From a bacterium (GTDB lineage: Bacteria > Bacteroidota > Bacteroidia > Bacteroidales > Muribaculaceae), in contig SFWW01000001.1 in assembly GCA_004559845.1 (NCBI GenBank), forward strand, positions 1 through 48,319: DNA of 48,319 nt. Reading direction: 5' to 3'. Made by a program: the position numbers and the translations under genes. The notes beneath the pieces are model-generated. The model was not told where the DNA came from. It did no database searches and was given only the letters and a program-made list of their open reading frames with translations. Positions 24,508 to 32,668 of this stretch are shown here, in pieces; within the stretch, counting starts at the first letter, position 1; the number at the start of each line of letters is the position of its first letter.

Positions 24508-24573
24508 GAACAAACTCTCCTTACCCACTGATAAGCGCTCGTTACCGAAACTTTGGTCGAAGGGAGTTTGTTC
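24508..24573 (-). promoter_or_regulatory. Long hairpin in the RNase E/G leader
   Basis: GAACAAACTC (24508-24517) is perfectly inverted at 24564-24573, 100 bases upstream of the rng start codon. RNase E is known to control its own mRNA through 5' UTR hairpins in Escherichia coli; a similar role here is an inference. It has no following T-run, so it does not look like a terminator. Confidence 0.45.
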
Positions 24574-24600
24574 TCAGTATGTGTGACTTAAAGAAAGAGT

Positions 24601-24693
24601 TTATTTCTTATTTTTATGTCTGTTCTTTCTAAGTCTTTTCTTGCGCTTGTGCGTAGCCATTTTATGGCCTTTTCTTTTTTTTCCGCTTGGCAT
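24601..24693 (-). CDS. AURKAIP1/COX24-domain small basic protein, 30 aa
   Basis: From the ATG at 24693 a 30-residue, extremely basic peptide is read (MPSGKKRKGHK, then MATHKRKKRLRKNRHKNKK), 18 of its residues being Lys, Arg or His. It matches the tiny Bacteroidota AURKAIP1/COX24 domain proteins, which are related to a mitochondrial ribosomal small-subunit component; a role at the ribosome is inferred. It lies between HU (80 bases upstream) and rng (192 bases downstream) in the same direction. It is short enough to be missed by length-based gene calling. Confidence 0.88.
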   Translation of the reverse strand: MPSGKKRKGHKMATHKRKKRLRKNRHKNKK

Positions 24694-24773
24694 GTTGCTT
24701 AGTTTAAAAAATGATTAAATAAAAATTATTTCTTGTTCTCAAGAGAGATTTATGTTTTGCCTCTGTGAATCGA

Positions 24774-25049
24774 TTATTTCTTCACTTGTTCCATAAACAC
24801 TTTTGCGGGCTTGAAAGCGGGGATATTGTGTTCAGGAATAATCATTGTGGTGTTTTTAGAAATATTGCGAGCAGTTTTTTGTGAACGAGTTTTCACGATG
24901 AAACTACCGAAACCACGGAGATACACATTTTCACCATTTGACAAACTGTCTTTAACAGTTTCCATAAATTTTTCAACAGTTAAGAGCACTGATGCTTTGT
25001 CAATACCTGTAGCTTTTGAAATTTCGCTAACGATGTCTGCTTTTGTCAT
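24774..25049 (-). CDS. HU/IHF family DNA-binding protein
   Basis: These 91 residues have the complete HU layout: the helical dimerisation part MTKADIVSEISKATGIDKASV, the GENVYLRGFGSF turn, and the DNA-wrapping arm ending NIPAFKPAKVFMEQV. The IPAFKPxK motif is the expected consensus, with the arm-tip proline in the MIIPEHNIP stretch. It bends and compacts DNA as a dimer. It heads the operon with the COX24 peptide and rng. The window has a second HU gene (31329-31601) with a different arm sequence, and the two may form homo- or heterodimers. A sharp promoter is not visible; upstream is very AT-rich. Confidence 0.93.
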   Translation of the reverse strand: MTKADIVSEISKATGIDKASVLLTVEKFMETVKDSLSNGENVYLRGFGSFIVKTRSQKTARNISKNTTMIIPEHNIPAFKPAKVFMEQVKK

Positions 25050-25434
25050 TGTCGTATATTATATTTAAAAATAATTTAAAAATTTTCTATCTCTCTGCGC
25101 AAAATTCTGTACCGAATTACCTGATTTTTAATATTTTGAATAAAAAAATGGGCGCTTCGGCACAATGTGAATTTATTTTGCAAGTGCAAATATCGCACTT
25201 TTTTTTGAATTAGGCATCAATATTGGGCAATTTTTATTGCAAAAAAATGATTTTTCTATTTGTTTATGAATTTTTTAGCATCGTGAAGGTGCGATGGCAC
25301 CAAAATAAATTGCCGGCTGGTGGTAGTGCGCATCCGTATGCCACCAATTTCTTTAAGTGGTGGAGGACGAAACTGCCCCCCTATATAGTTGCAATGCCCC
25401 TATTGATGTGATAGAGGCTTTTGGGTTCTGCGGC

Positions 25435-25595
25435 ACGGCTCTTTCATTTAAAAACGGATATGATTGCCCGCTTTTGTGGCGTGCAACGAAAATACAGTCG
25501 CCTATGCCATGTGATAGCTGCCCCCGTGCAGCCGGAGCAATGCCGGCTGAGTGTGCTTTAGATGTATGGAAAAGAACAAATAGTCATTTCCATCC
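25435..25595 (+). repeat. Interspersed degenerate repeat, copy 2 (internally deleted)
   Basis: It begins with the same entry motif as the other copies (GGCTCTTTCATTTAAAAACG), has CCCGCTTTTGTGGCGTGCAA like copy 3, and ends with GTGCTTTAGATGTATGGAAA, which matches the end of copy 1. The middle part with the TTTGGACC hairpin and the 9-base units is missing. The rest of the 25050-25758 gap is gene-free: AT-rich to about 25290, then GC-richer sequence of the same character. Confidence 0.6.
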
Positions 25596-25701
25596 CACCA
25601 ATCCTCATCACTCCGAACCTCACCAAATCAAGCAGCCGCTATCAAAAATAGCCGTAAATGAAAGAGCCGTGGGTACGGTAGCGGTTTTTTGTTGGTTTTT
25701 C

Positions 25702-25732
25702 TTTGATAATTTGTGGCGATGTTGTAAATTTG
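25702..25732 (+). promoter_or_regulatory. dGTPase promoter
   Basis: TTTG (25702-25705), a 19-base spacer and TAAATTTG (25725-25732) match the Bacteroidota consensus, 27 bases before the start codon. Confidence 0.65.
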
Positions 25733-25758
25733 TTGACTTACAATAAAAAGCACTATTG

Positions 25759-27087
25759 ATGAAGATGAATTGGAGTCAATTGATATGCGACAAGCGTTTG
25801 GGTTTGGAGCATTATCAAAGTCATAAAGGAGGCGTGAGGAGCGATTTTCAGCGCGATTTCGACCGCTTGGTGTTTTCCTCGCCATTTCGCCGTTTGCAAA
25901 ATAAAACACAGGTGTTTCCTTTGCCCGGCAGCATATTTGTTCACAACCGCTTGACACACTCGCTCGAAGTGTCGTGTGTGGGCAGGTCGCTTGCCGCCGA
26001 GGTGGTGTTGATGCTGATGGAGAAATATGCCGGCGATGCTTGTGTGGCGCGTATGGATGCCATTCCCGAGATTGTGGCAGCTGCTTGTTTGGCTCACGAT
26101 TTGGGCAATCCTCCCTTTGGTCATTCCGGCGAAAAAACCATTGGTGCCTATTTTAGTGAGGGTAAAGGGGAGCAGTTGCGAGCCCATTTCACCGAGCAGC
26201 AGTGGGCGGATTTGGTACATTTTGAAGGCAATGCTAATAGCTTTCGCACGCTCGTGCATCAATTCAAGGGGCGCCGTGAGGGCGGCTTTGCGATGACCTA
26301 TAGCACCTTGGCTTCAATCGTGAAATATCCCTATTGCTCGCTATATGCCGGCGAGAAAGGAAAGTTTGGCTTTTTCACCACGGAGCAACGCGATTTCGAA
26401 CTCATTGCCCGTAGGTTAGGACTGATAGAATTGGACGAGGGGAAGTTTTGTAGGCATCCCTTGGTGTATTTAGTGGAAGCTGCCGACGACATTTGCTATC
26501 AGGTGATGGACATTGAAGACGGTCATAAACTCAAGATTATAGGCACCGAAGAAACCGTGAATTTGCTATTGAGTTATTTCTCCCCCGAGCAGCAAGCTCA
26601 TAGCCGAGAAGTGATGAGTAATTTGGAAGACCCCAACGAAAAGATTGCTTATCTGCGTTCCGGCGTGGTGGGACTTTTGGTGCAAGAATGTGCCAAGGCT
26701 TTTGTGGCAGGTGAAGACCTGATGCTTGAGGGACGCTATGAGGGATGCTTGATAGAGCATATTTCGCCTCTTCCGGCAGAAGGATATCGGAAATGCAGCG
26801 AATTAGCGAAGCGCAAGCTCTACTGCGATGGCTATGTAACGGATGTGGACCTTGCGGGTAATCGCATCATCAATTTGCTGCTCGATAAACTGATAGATGC
26901 TGTGATTTATCCGGAGAGGAATTATTCGCAATTGCTACTCAACAAATTTCCGGAGCAATACGATGTGAATGCCGGCACACTTTTTGAAAAGATTCAAGCT
27001 GTGCTCGACCACATTAGCGCTATGACCGATGTGTATGCGCTGAACCTTTATCGCCAGCTCTGTGGCATTTCTTTGCCAACGGTGTAG
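25759..27087 (+). CDS. dgt: Deoxyguanosinetriphosphate triphosphohydrolase (dGTPase)
   Basis: The 442 residues show the HD-domain dNTPase pattern: DFQRDFDRLVFSSPFRRLQNKTQVF at the N-terminus, HNRLTHSLEVSCVGR (first metal His), ACLAHDLGNPPFGHSGE with the HD pair, FEGNANSFR, and the later YLVEAADDICYQVMDIEDG carrying the last Asp. The enzyme removes triphosphate from dGTP (or other dNTPs) to give the nucleoside, and so controls the dNTP pool. ATG codons at 25759 and 25765 are both possible; the first is given. It is monocistronic behind a good promoter and sits between two copies of the interspersed repeat. Confidence 0.92.
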   Translation: MKMNWSQLICDKRLGLEHYQSHKGGVRSDFQRDFDRLVFSSPFRRLQNKTQVFPLPGSIFVHNRLTHSLEVSCVGRSLAAEVVLMLMEKYAGDACVARMDAIPEIVAAACLAHDLGNPPFGHSGEKTIGAYFSEGKGEQLRAHFTEQQWADLVHFEGNANSFRTLVHQFKGRREGGFAMTYSTLASIVKYPYCSLYAGEKGKFGFFTTEQRDFELIARRLGLIELDEGKFCRHPLVYLVEAADDICYQVMDIEDGHKLKIIGTEETVNLLLSYFSPEQQAHSREVMSNLEDPNEKIAYLRSGVVGLLVQECAKAFVAGEDLMLEGRYEGCLIEHISPLPAEGYRKCSELAKRKLYCDGYVTDVDLAGNRIINLLLDKLIDAVIYPERNYSQLLLNKFPEQYDVNAGTLFEKIQAVLDHISAMTDVYALNLYRQLCGISLPTV

Positions 27088-27090
27088 GGT

Positions 27091-27525
27091 GCTACGACTC
27101 TTTCATTTAAAAACGCCTATGCCCGCTTTTGTGGCGTGCAACGAAAATAAAGCCGCCTTCACCAAAAAACAACTACGGCTATAGCTTGCAAGATAGGATT
27201 GTGTGTGGCAACGCAGGCAGGTGGGGATGCGCCCCCACAAGTGGGTGAATTGCCTTTTTGGGTGTTTTGCGCACCCATTTTATGGCGGAGGTGGGTGGGT
27301 ACCGATTTTTCTGGTTTGTTCGGATTTGGACCAAAACCGGGCGGTTTTCTGGTCCAAAAGCGAAATGAAACACCTGAAACACCCGAAACACTTGAAACAC
27401 CTGAATCACTTACTGTGGATGCTGGGATTGCTTTTTTGTCAACATTTCAAAGAACTCGGTGACAAAGTTAAGGATGGCGTTCACAGAGGGCAAGACCAAA
27501 AGGGAATGTTGCTTGTTTTGGGGCA
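27091..27525 (+). repeat. Interspersed degenerate repeat, copy 3
   Basis: It starts right after the dGTPase stop with CGACTCTTTCATTTAAAAACG and contains all parts of copy 1: the TTTGGACC/GGTCCAAA hairpin (about 27327-27360), four GAAACACCT-type 9-base units (about 27364-27400) and the block from GGATGCTGGGATTGC to GGGAATGTTG. The inner hairpin bases differ from copy 1 yet still pair (CCG with CGG here), which argues that the structure matters. It ends just before the pncB promoter. The 27088-27636 gap holds no gene. Confidence 0.7.
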
Positions 27526-27533
27526 CGAATTTT

Positions 27534-27565
27534 TTTGGGGATTTGTTAAAAAGGTTGTACATTTG
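27534..27565 (+). promoter_or_regulatory. pncB promoter at the repeat edge
   Basis: TTTG (27534-27537), a 20-base spacer and TACATTTG (27558-27565) make a good consensus promoter, about 70 bases before the pncB ATG and immediately after repeat copy 3. Confidence 0.65.
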
Positions 27566-27636
27566 TGGCGAGCAGTGGTGCTTTTTGCTTTGCACCCTGA
27601 CTTTTACCTTTTTATATAACTTAATGCTATACTCCA

Positions 27637-28866
27637 ATGAAGCAAATAATTACCCATTTAACCGACAACGATGCCTACACCTTCAGTTGCCTTTACTACA
27701 TTCTTCAAAAATATCCACGTGCGGAAGTGGAATACACTTTTTTTGACCGAAATCACACTCGTTATCCCGAGGGCTTTGCCGATTTGCTCCAAGAGCAGGT
27801 GAATTATATGCCCACCGTGCAAATCACCGACGAGGAGATTGACTTTATGACGCGCAAAATGTATTACCTTCCGTTGTGGTTTTTCACGCTATTGCGCGGC
27901 TATCGGTTTAATCCTGCCGAAGTGAGCATCAGCCAAGATGAAAATCGCGAACTTCATATTTCGGTGAAAGGCAAGTGGTTTTCTACCATTATGTGGGAAA
28001 TGGTGTTGCTTTCGTGCATTAGCGAGCTCACCCATATTCTCAACGGCGATGTGGAGAAATACGACGCTGCCCTGGAAGAGGAGCGCAGTCGCGAAAAAGC
28101 ACGCAAGGCATTGCGAGGAGGGCTCACCATCAGCGACTTCGGCCAGCGCCGCCGTTTCTCGAAATTACACCACGATATGGTGGTACGCACCTTCAAGGAA
28201 GAATATTTGAAGGGCGGCTACACCGACGAAAGCGGAGAATTTCACCCTTGGGAAGGTGCTTTTACCGGCACCAGCAATGTGTACCTTGCTATGAAATACA
28301 ACCTCACACCCATCGGCACGATGAGCCACCAGTTGGTGTCGTTTGAAGAGAATGTGACCGGCGTGTTTGAATGTAATTTCAATGTGATGCGCAAATTTAG
28401 CGACGTGTACGACGGCGATAATGGCATCTATCTTTACGACTGCTTTGGCGACAAAGTGTTTTTCAGCAATTTATCAAAGCGGATGGCGATGATGTATAAG
28501 GGATTGCGCATCGATAGCGGCAAAGAAGAAGAGCAGCTTGAAAAAATCATCGAAAAATATCAATCGTTGGGCATCGACCCCTCCACCAAGCAAGTGGTGT
28601 ATAGCAATGGGTTGAACCTCGACCGTGCCATTGAATTGCATCGCTACACGGCAGGGCGTATGATTGATAGTTATGGCATCGGCACCTATCTTACTTGCGA
28701 CGTGACCGATTGCCGCCCCTCCAACATCGTGATAAAACTCACCCGCAGCCGCATCACGGAACTGCGCGAATGGCACGACTGCATCAAACTTTCGTGCGAC
28801 AAAGGCAAAACGCTCGGCAATTCCGAGAAATGTCAATACATACTCAAACTGCTCTCTGCAGAATAG
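27637..28866 (+). CDS. pncB: Nicotinate phosphoribosyltransferase
   Basis: The 409 residues match the NAPRTase family: LTDNDAYTFSCLYYILQKYP at the N-terminus, then ISDFGQRRRFS and GTSNVYLAMKYNLTPIGTMSHQ. The latter contains the His that becomes phosphorylated in ATP-coupled enzymes of this family. The C-terminal half has YSNGLNLDRAIELHRYTAGRMIDSYGIGTYLTCD, the phosphate-binding part. It converts nicotinate and PRPP into nicotinate mononucleotide, the salvage entry to NAD, in the cytoplasm. It is monocistronic, with its promoter at the edge of repeat copy 3 and a bidirectional terminator shared with convergent pnp. Confidence 0.94.
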   Translation: MKQIITHLTDNDAYTFSCLYYILQKYPRAEVEYTFFDRNHTRYPEGFADLLQEQVNYMPTVQITDEEIDFMTRKMYYLPLWFFTLLRGYRFNPAEVSISQDENRELHISVKGKWFSTIMWEMVLLSCISELTHILNGDVEKYDAALEEERSREKARKALRGGLTISDFGQRRRFSKLHHDMVVRTFKEEYLKGGYTDESGEFHPWEGAFTGTSNVYLAMKYNLTPIGTMSHQLVSFEENVTGVFECNFNVMRKFSDVYDGDNGIYLYDCFGDKVFFSNLSKRMAMMYKGLRIDSGKEEEQLEKIIEKYQSLGIDPSTKQVVYSNGLNLDRAIELHRYTAGRMIDSYGIGTYLTCDVTDCRPSNIVIKLTRSRITELREWHDCIKLSCDKGKTLGNSEKCQYILKLLSAE

Positions 28867-28898
28867 GGTGCGAAGGCGCAAATTTTTTACCAAAATAA

Positions 28899-28927
28899 AT
28901 GGGAGCCCCGGTGTGCGGGACTCCCAT
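28899..28927. terminator. Bidirectional hairpin between pncB and pnp
   Basis: ATGGGAGCCCCG pairs with CGGGACTCCCAT around GTGTG. It is a GC-rich stem without a long T-run on either side, and lies between convergent stop codons. Confidence 0.6.
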
Positions 28928-28957
28928 TCGTGTTAGAATATAGAGTTGAGTTAGGGA

Positions 28958-31180
28958 TTAGTCGCGGCGTGGTCCTTTACCGCCATCGCGGCGTGGAGCG
29001 CGGTTGCGTGGGCCGCGGTCGCCTTGTGGACGTGGACGGCGTTCCTTCTTTTCTTCGGCGTAACCTTCCGGTTTTTCTTGGAGGGCACGCATGCTCAGGC
29101 GGAATTTGCCGGTTTTCTTGTCGATTTCGATGAGTTTTACTTGCACTTCGTCGCCTTCCTTCAAGCCGCTGGCTTCCATGCTTTCGAGGCGATTCCAGCT
29201 GATTTCGCTGATGTGGAGCAAACCGTCGCGACCGGGCATAAATTCCACAAATGCGCCAAATTCGAGAATACTACGCACCTTACCGGTATACACTTTATCC
29301 ACTTCCGGTACTGCCACAATCGCTTTGATGCGAGCTACGGCAGCTTCAATTTTTTCTTTTTCGGGTGCAGCGATATCGATTTCACCTTTGCCGTCGATTT
29401 CGTCGATGGTGATGGTGGCACCGGTTTCTTCTTGAATGGCTTGAATCACTTCACCACCCTTACCGATGATAGCGCCGATAAATTCCTTATCCACCGTCAT
29501 GTGCACGATGCGAGGCACGTGGGGCTTATAGTCTTCGCGCGGAGCCGGGATGGCTTCGTTGATGAGGCTCAGAATGTGGAGGCGTCCTTCTTTGGCTTGG
29601 CGAAGGGCTTGTTCAAGAATTTCGTAGGGCAGGCCATCGCACTTGATATCCATTTGAGTGGCAGTGATGCCATCCACAGTGCCGGTCACCTTAAAGTCCA
29701 TATCGCCCAAGTGGTCTTCATCGCCGAGAATGTCGCTCAGCACAGCATGCTTCACATTGCCTTCGTCGGTAATCAGACCCATAGCGATACCCGCCACAGG
29801 TTTTTTCATTTTCACACCGGCATCGAGGAGTGCCATGCAACCGGCACACACTGTTGCCATAGAAGACGAACCGTTGGATTCCAAAATGTCGCTCACGATA
29901 CGCACGGTGTAGGGGAGGTCTTCCGGAATCATGCGTTTGAGGGCGCGGTGTGCCAAGTTGCCGTGACCGATTTCACGACGGCTGATGCCGCGTCCGGCTT
30001 TGGCTTCACCGGTAGAGAAGCCGGGGAAATTGTAGTGGAGGAGGAAGCGTTCGTTGCCACGATAGAGCACGTCGTCCACAAGTTTTTCGTCCAATTTTGT
30101 GCCAAGTGTACAAGTAGCGAGCGATTGTGTTTCGCCACGTGTAAACACAGCAGAGCCGTGAGGACCGGGCAGATAGTCGGGCCAGCAAGTGATGGGGCGA
30201 ATGTCGGTGGTTTTGCGGCCATCGAGTCGCAATCCCTCATCGAGGATGCAACGGCGCACAGCGTCGCGCTGAATTTCGTCGAAATAGCGCTTCACCATCA
30301 TTGCTTTTTCTTCGCGTTCTTCTTCCGGAATGGTTTCCACGAAATCGTCGAAAGCCTTTTGGAAAGTTTCGTTACGCCATTGTTTGTCGGCGCATCCGGC
30401 TTTAGCCACAGCGTAGCATTTGGGATACACTTCCTCGCGCATGCGTTGATGCAGTTCTTCGTCGTCGGTTTCGTGGCAGTATTCGCGTTTCACCACTTGG
30501 AGTTGTTCGGCGAGTTCCTTTTGAGCCACACACATCGGCTTGATAGCCTCGTGTGCCGCCTTCAGTGCTGCAATGAGGTCGTCTTCGCTCACTTCGTCCA
30601 TTTCGCCTTCAACCATCATAATATTGTCATAAGTTGCACCTACCATCAATTCAATGTCTGCATTTTTTTGCTGTTCAAAGGTTGGGTCGATGACGAATTC
30701 ACCGTTGATACGCGCCACGCGCACTTCAGCGATAGGTTCTTCGAAGGGCACATCGCTCACTGCGATAGCTGCCGATGCTGCCAAGCCGGCAAGAGCATCG
30801 GGTTGGTCCTGCCCGTCGCTTGAGAAGAGTGTAACGGTCACAATCGTGTTGGCGTGGTAGTTGCCCGGGAATAATGGGCGCAACACACGGTCCACCAATC
30901 GTGCCGTAAGAATTTCATAATCAGAGGGGCGTCCTTCACGCTTGGTGAAGCCGCCGGGGAAACGGCCATTTGCCGAATACTTTTCTTTATATTCCACTTG
31001 AAGGGGCATAAAATCAGCACCCTCTTCGGCTTCTTTAGCCGATACAACTGTGGCAAGGAGCATAGTATTGCCCATGCGCAGTTCAACCGCTCCATCGGCT
31101 TGCTTGGCAAGCTTTCCTGTTTCGAGGGTGATTTCACGTCCGTCACCCAATACGATGGTTTTTTTAGTAGGTGTAAACAT
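28958..31180 (-). CDS. pnp: Polyribonucleotide nucleotidyltransferase (PNPase)
   Basis: The 740 residues have the full PNPase order: first RNase PH domain (about 15-150), helical linker (about 240-310, rich in Glu), second RNase PH domain with HGSAVFTRGETQSLA and SDILESNGSSSMATVCAG, a KH domain around FIGAIIGKGGEVIQAIQEET (about 570-600) and an S1 domain with GKVRSILEFGAFVEFMPGRDGLLHISE (about 635-700). A tail of about 40 residues rich in Arg, Pro and Gly follows, which could bind RNA. PNPase degrades RNA from the 3' end using phosphate, releasing nucleoside diphosphates. It is transcribed alone from a consensus promoter at 31212. With RNase E/G nearby it supplies the RNA decay pathway. Confidence 0.97.
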   Translation of the reverse strand: MFTPTKKTIVLGDGREITLETGKLAKQADGAVELRMGNTMLLATVVSAKEAEEGADFMPLQVEYKEKYSANGRFPGGFTKREGRPSDYEILTARLVDRVLRPLFPGNYHANTIVTVTLFSSDGQDQPDALAGLAASAAIAVSDVPFEEPIAEVRVARINGEFVIDPTFEQQKNADIELMVGATYDNIMMVEGEMDEVSEDDLIAALKAAHEAIKPMCVAQKELAEQLQVVKREYCHETDDEELHQRMREEVYPKCYAVAKAGCADKQWRNETFQKAFDDFVETIPEEEREEKAMMVKRYFDEIQRDAVRRCILDEGLRLDGRKTTDIRPITCWPDYLPGPHGSAVFTRGETQSLATCTLGTKLDEKLVDDVLYRGNERFLLHYNFPGFSTGEAKAGRGISRREIGHGNLAHRALKRMIPEDLPYTVRIVSDILESNGSSSMATVCAGCMALLDAGVKMKKPVAGIAMGLITDEGNVKHAVLSDILGDEDHLGDMDFKVTGTVDGITATQMDIKCDGLPYEILEQALRQAKEGRLHILSLINEAIPAPREDYKPHVPRIVHMTVDKEFIGAIIGKGGEVIQAIQEETGATITIDEIDGKGEIDIAAPEKEKIEAAVARIKAIVAVPEVDKVYTGKVRSILEFGAFVEFMPGRDGLLHISEISWNRLESMEASGLKEGDEVQVKLIEIDKKTGKFRLSMRALQEKPEGYAEEKKERRPRPQGDRGPRNRAPRRDGGKGPRRD

Positions 31181-31211
31181 ATATTTTTATTAATCTGTGT
31201 AAAAAATCGGA

Positions 31212-31242
31212 CAAAGATAGCAATTATTTTTCACATTACCAA
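31212..31242 (-). promoter_or_regulatory. pnp promoter
   Basis: On the minus strand TTG (31240-31242), a 20-base spacer and TATCTTTG (31212-31219) match the Bacteroidota consensus, 31 bases before the ATG. Confidence 0.65.
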
Positions 31243-31328
31243 CGAAATACCCGGGATTTAGGGAAAATAAGCCACTAAAGAAGCAAATTGCTCCTTTTTT
31301 TTAGAGTAGAAACGGTTATCAAAATGGG

Positions 31329-31601
31329 TTATTTCACTTTAGAAGCGAGTGATGTGGCGGCTTTGAATTTTACCACAGATTTGGCGGGGATGGTGATAGG
31401 TGCGCCCGATGTAGGGTTCACACCTTGTCGCTGTGCTTTTTGCTGCACACAGAAAGTACCGAAACCGGTGATTGCTACTTTGTCGGCTTTCAGCAAGGCG
31501 GTTTCAATCACCTTCACGGCTGCTTCAAGGGCAGCTTTGGCTTGCACTTTGCTGATGCTTGCTTCAATGGCAATGGCGTTGATGAGTTCGGATTTATTCA
31601 T
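31329..31601 (-). CDS. HU/IHF family DNA-binding protein, second copy
   Basis: The 90 residues read MNKSELINAIAIEASISK, then KVAITGFGTFCVQQKAQRQGVNP, and end with VVKFKAATSLASKVK. This is a normal HU: dimerising helices, the GFGTF turn, an arm with the tip NPTSGAPITIPA, and the FKAxxxL end. The arm tip has the usual NPxTGxxIxIPA form, unlike the HU at 24774. An unusual Cys sits in the arm base (FCVQQ). It is alone behind its own promoter and 148 bases upstream of pnp in the same direction, so some readthrough to pnp is possible. Confidence 0.93.
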   Translation of the reverse strand: MNKSELINAIAIEASISKVQAKAALEAAVKVIETALLKADKVAITGFGTFCVQQKAQRQGVNPTSGAPITIPAKSVVKFKAATSLASKVK

Positions 31602-31647
31602 AATAATGGATTGAAATTGGTGTTACGTAATATTGGATTATTGGAAG

Positions 31648-31678
31648 CAAAATTACGGAATTGCCGTCGGAGTGGCAA
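31648..31678 (-). promoter_or_regulatory. Promoter of the second HU gene
   Basis: On the minus strand TTG (31676-31678), a 20-base spacer and TAATTTTG (31648-31655), about 47 bases before the HU ATG. Confidence 0.65.
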
Positions 31679-31761
31679 GTGGGAGGGCGTAAAAAAGAAA
31701 AAAAGGCTTAAAAATGTGGTGAATTTTCACTGAGGTGGCAGATAGATTGCAGTATTTTTAT

Positions 31762-31769
31762 TAATTTTG
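31762..31769 (+). promoter_or_regulatory. Possible -7 element of the rhomboid operon
   Basis: TAATTTTG fits TAnnTTTG, about 105 bases before the first rhomboid start. No good -33 box is seen. Confidence 0.4.
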
Positions 31770-31873
31770 TTATTCTATATCCATTTGCTTATGCGGAGTG
31801 TGGCTCAATGCGGCGAAGCGCTTTGCGCAAAGGCATTGTGAAAAATATTATAAATGATATACGTAGATACACT

Positions 31874-32668
31874 ATGAGTTATTTTCAATCATCTCGCAGT
31901 AATTCATTTTTAGGGTCGCTTCCAGAAGTAACCAAAAATTTGCTCATTATCAACGTGCTGGTGTGGGTTGCCACCATGATATTTAAGAGCAAAGGCGTTG
32001 ACTTTAATCAATATTTGGCATTGCACTTTTGGCAAGCCGATAGGTTTATGCCCTGGCAGTTGGTGACCTATATGTTTATGCACGATAGCAGTTCGCTTGG
32101 TGGCGGCTTGCTTCACTTAGGTTGCAATATGTTCAACCTGTTTATGTTTGGCGCCCTCTTGGAGCGCGTGCTTGGCACCAAGCGCTATTTGCTCTACTAT
32201 ATGGTGTGTGGCATTGGTGCCGGTTTGGTGCAAGAAGTGGTGTGGCAATTCACTTGGGAAACGGAGTTTGTTTCTAATTTGCGTACTGCCGACGGTGCGG
32301 TGCCCTCAATGGCGATAGTGCACCAAGCCATAGCCAACGGCGATGCCCATACAGTGGAGATGATGAAAGAATTTTTGAATTTCGGGTTCCTCACTGTGGG
32401 CGCATCAGGTGCGGTGTTTGGCTTACTGTTGGCATTTGGTATGACCTTCCCCAACCTCAAGATGTATGTCATTCCCTTCCCCTTTCCCATCAAAGCCAAG
32501 TGGATGGTGATAGGGTATGGCGTGTTTGAATTGCTGTGTGGCACCACCGGAATGATGTCGGGTGTGGCGCATTATGCCCACTTAGGCGGTATGCTGTTTG
32601 GCGTGCTTCTATTGTTGTATTGGCGACAAAAAGGGATGCTTCCCAAAGACGGCTGGTATGATTATTAA
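31874..32668 (+). CDS. Rhomboid family intramembrane serine protease
   Basis: The 264 residues from the ATG at 31874 hold about six membrane segments. The catalytic pair is visible as GASGAVFG (Ser178) in one helix and HYAHLGG (His233 or His236) in a later helix, the normal rhomboid Ser-His dyad. The cytoplasmic start contains LPEVTKNLLIINVLVW. A loop of about 40 residues (about 120-160) after LYYMVCG is longer than in the smallest bacterial rhomboids. It cleaves membrane proteins within or next to their transmembrane segments in the inner membrane; no substrate is evident. An upstream in-frame ATG at 31808 gives a poor basic extension and is rejected. It overlaps the second rhomboid by 11 bases. 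Confidence 0.9.
   Translation: MSYFQSSRSNSFLGSLPEVTKNLLIINVLVWVATMIFKSKGVDFNQYLALHFWQADRFMPWQLVTYMFMHDSSSLGGGLLHLGCNMFNLFMFGALLERVLGTKRYLLYYMVCGIGAGLVQEVVWQFTWETEFVSNLRTADGAVPSMAIVHQAIANGDAHTVEMMKEFLNFGFLTVGASGAVFGLLLAFGMTFPNLKMYVIPFPFPIKAKWMVIGYGVFELLCGTTGMMSGVAHYAHLGGMLFGVLLLLYWRQKGMLPKDGWYDY

Noticed and set aside
29024..30823. A 599-codon open frame on the plus strand opposite pnp
   Set aside because: It is rich in His, Phe and Ala with no domain, and lies entirely within the unmistakable PNPase gene on the other strand. It is a composition shadow.
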